A DNA stretch of 64,000 nt. Source: Acidobacteriota bacterium. Its GTDB lineage: Bacteria > Acidobacteriota > Terriglobia > Acidiferrales > UBA7541. This document shows positions 63,893 to 64,000 of the stretch, one piece after another. A program made the translations under genes and the position numbers. The stretch covers positions 1 to 64,000 of the forward strand of contig QHYI01000144.1 in the NCBI GenBank assembly GCA_003223245.1. The letters are read 5' to 3'. The notes under the pieces are model-generated. The model saw only the letters and a program-made list of their open reading frames with translations, was not told where the DNA came from and did not search any database. Position 1 is the stretch's first letter. Each line of letters begins with the position of its first letter.

Positions 63893-64000
63893 ATGGCTGC
63901 GAAAGACCGAATCCTGGTGGTGGATGATGAGCCGAGCATCCGAAAGTATCTGCAAACGCTTTTGGAGGTGGACGGTTTCCAGGTGGAGACCGTCAGCTCC
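63893..64000 (+). CDS. Response regulator, N-terminal fragment (continues past window)
   Basis: Only the first 36 codons are inside the window: AKDRILVVDDEPSIRKYLQT and LLEVDGFQVETV. The DD pair of the receiver domain (VVDDEPSIR) is present; the phosphorylatable Asp would be about residue 55 and lies outside. ATG has AAGGGGAAG seven bases upstream. Expected partner of the histidine kinase directly upstream. Output domain unknown. Confidence 0.9.
   Translation, partial: MAAKDRILVVDDEPSIRKYLQTLLEVDGFQVETVSS

Noticed and set aside
1-64000. CRISPR array, tRNA or rRNA gene, riboswitch
   Set aside because: No regular short direct repeats with spacers, no tRNA T-loop/anticodon combination, and no rRNA segments were seen in intergenic regions.

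Overview
The window looks like chromosomal DNA from an Acidobacteriota member of the Terriglobia/Koribacter type. This is inferred from gene families, not from a marker phylogeny. The supporting signs are roughly 57-60% GC by eye, two large TonB-dependent receptors with an N-terminal carboxypeptidase-regulatory-like domain, PadR paired with a small membrane protein, Ig-like-repeat lipoproteins, a sedolisin protease with Ig repeats, and a Ser/Thr kinase with a TolB/FlgO-like C-terminus. No rRNA, tRNA or CRISPR array was seen.

Layout. 1-304: 3' end of an ISKra4-type transposase. 568-2752: Ig-repeat phosphoesterase lipoprotein interrupted by a 715-bp segment bounded by exact 192-bp repeats. 3162-4782: DHA2-type MFS exporter with a frameshifted tail. 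5508-9369: polysaccharide-type locus with two glycosyltransferases, the remnant of a third, and an APH-fold protein. 9446-16645: RDD, SpoIIM-like, DUF58, MoxR ATPase, DUF4350, DUF4129 and a multi-pass membrane protein, the familiar MoxR/DUF58 set; five genes form a tight minus-strand operon. 17050-20274: XRE regulator, class C beta-lactamase-like hydrolase, Ffh. 20443-25614: a TonB-dependent receptor divergent from a LacI regulator, with two palindromes between them. 25661-33663: Ser/Thr kinase, amidohydrolase, PilZ/coiled-coil protein, PadR pair, half of a quinoprotein dehydrogenase, thiolase. 33910-42187: second TonB receptor, SAM-hydrolase-family lipoprotein, DUF481 outer-membrane protein, GlsB/YeaQ protein, TPR protein, PBP-like protein. 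42205-47332: DNA polymerase IV behind an orphan Phd/YefM-type antitoxin, prmC-prfA, Rieske oxygenase. 48128-57038: secreted proteins, including a hypothetical protein with a decayed tandem paralogue, two Ig-like lipoproteins and the S53 protease. 57267-64000: double-domain ThyX-like protein, L31, a P-loop protein, a PNPOx-like protein, a broken diguanylate cyclase-PilZ protein, a PilZ protein, a histidine kinase, and the start of a response regulator.

The most coherent functional units are the MoxR/DUF58 operon, the glycosyltransferase locus, the LacI/TonB-receptor pair, prfA-prmC, and the signalling block at the right end. No gene set here convincingly forms an entirely new system. The most unusual features are the large number of frameshifted or truncated genes (at least eight), the tandem ThyX architecture with the signature split between halves, a perfect 22-bp palindrome inserted in frame in prmC, the lipoprotein-type SAM hydrolase, and the APH-fold protein with altered metal-site residues.
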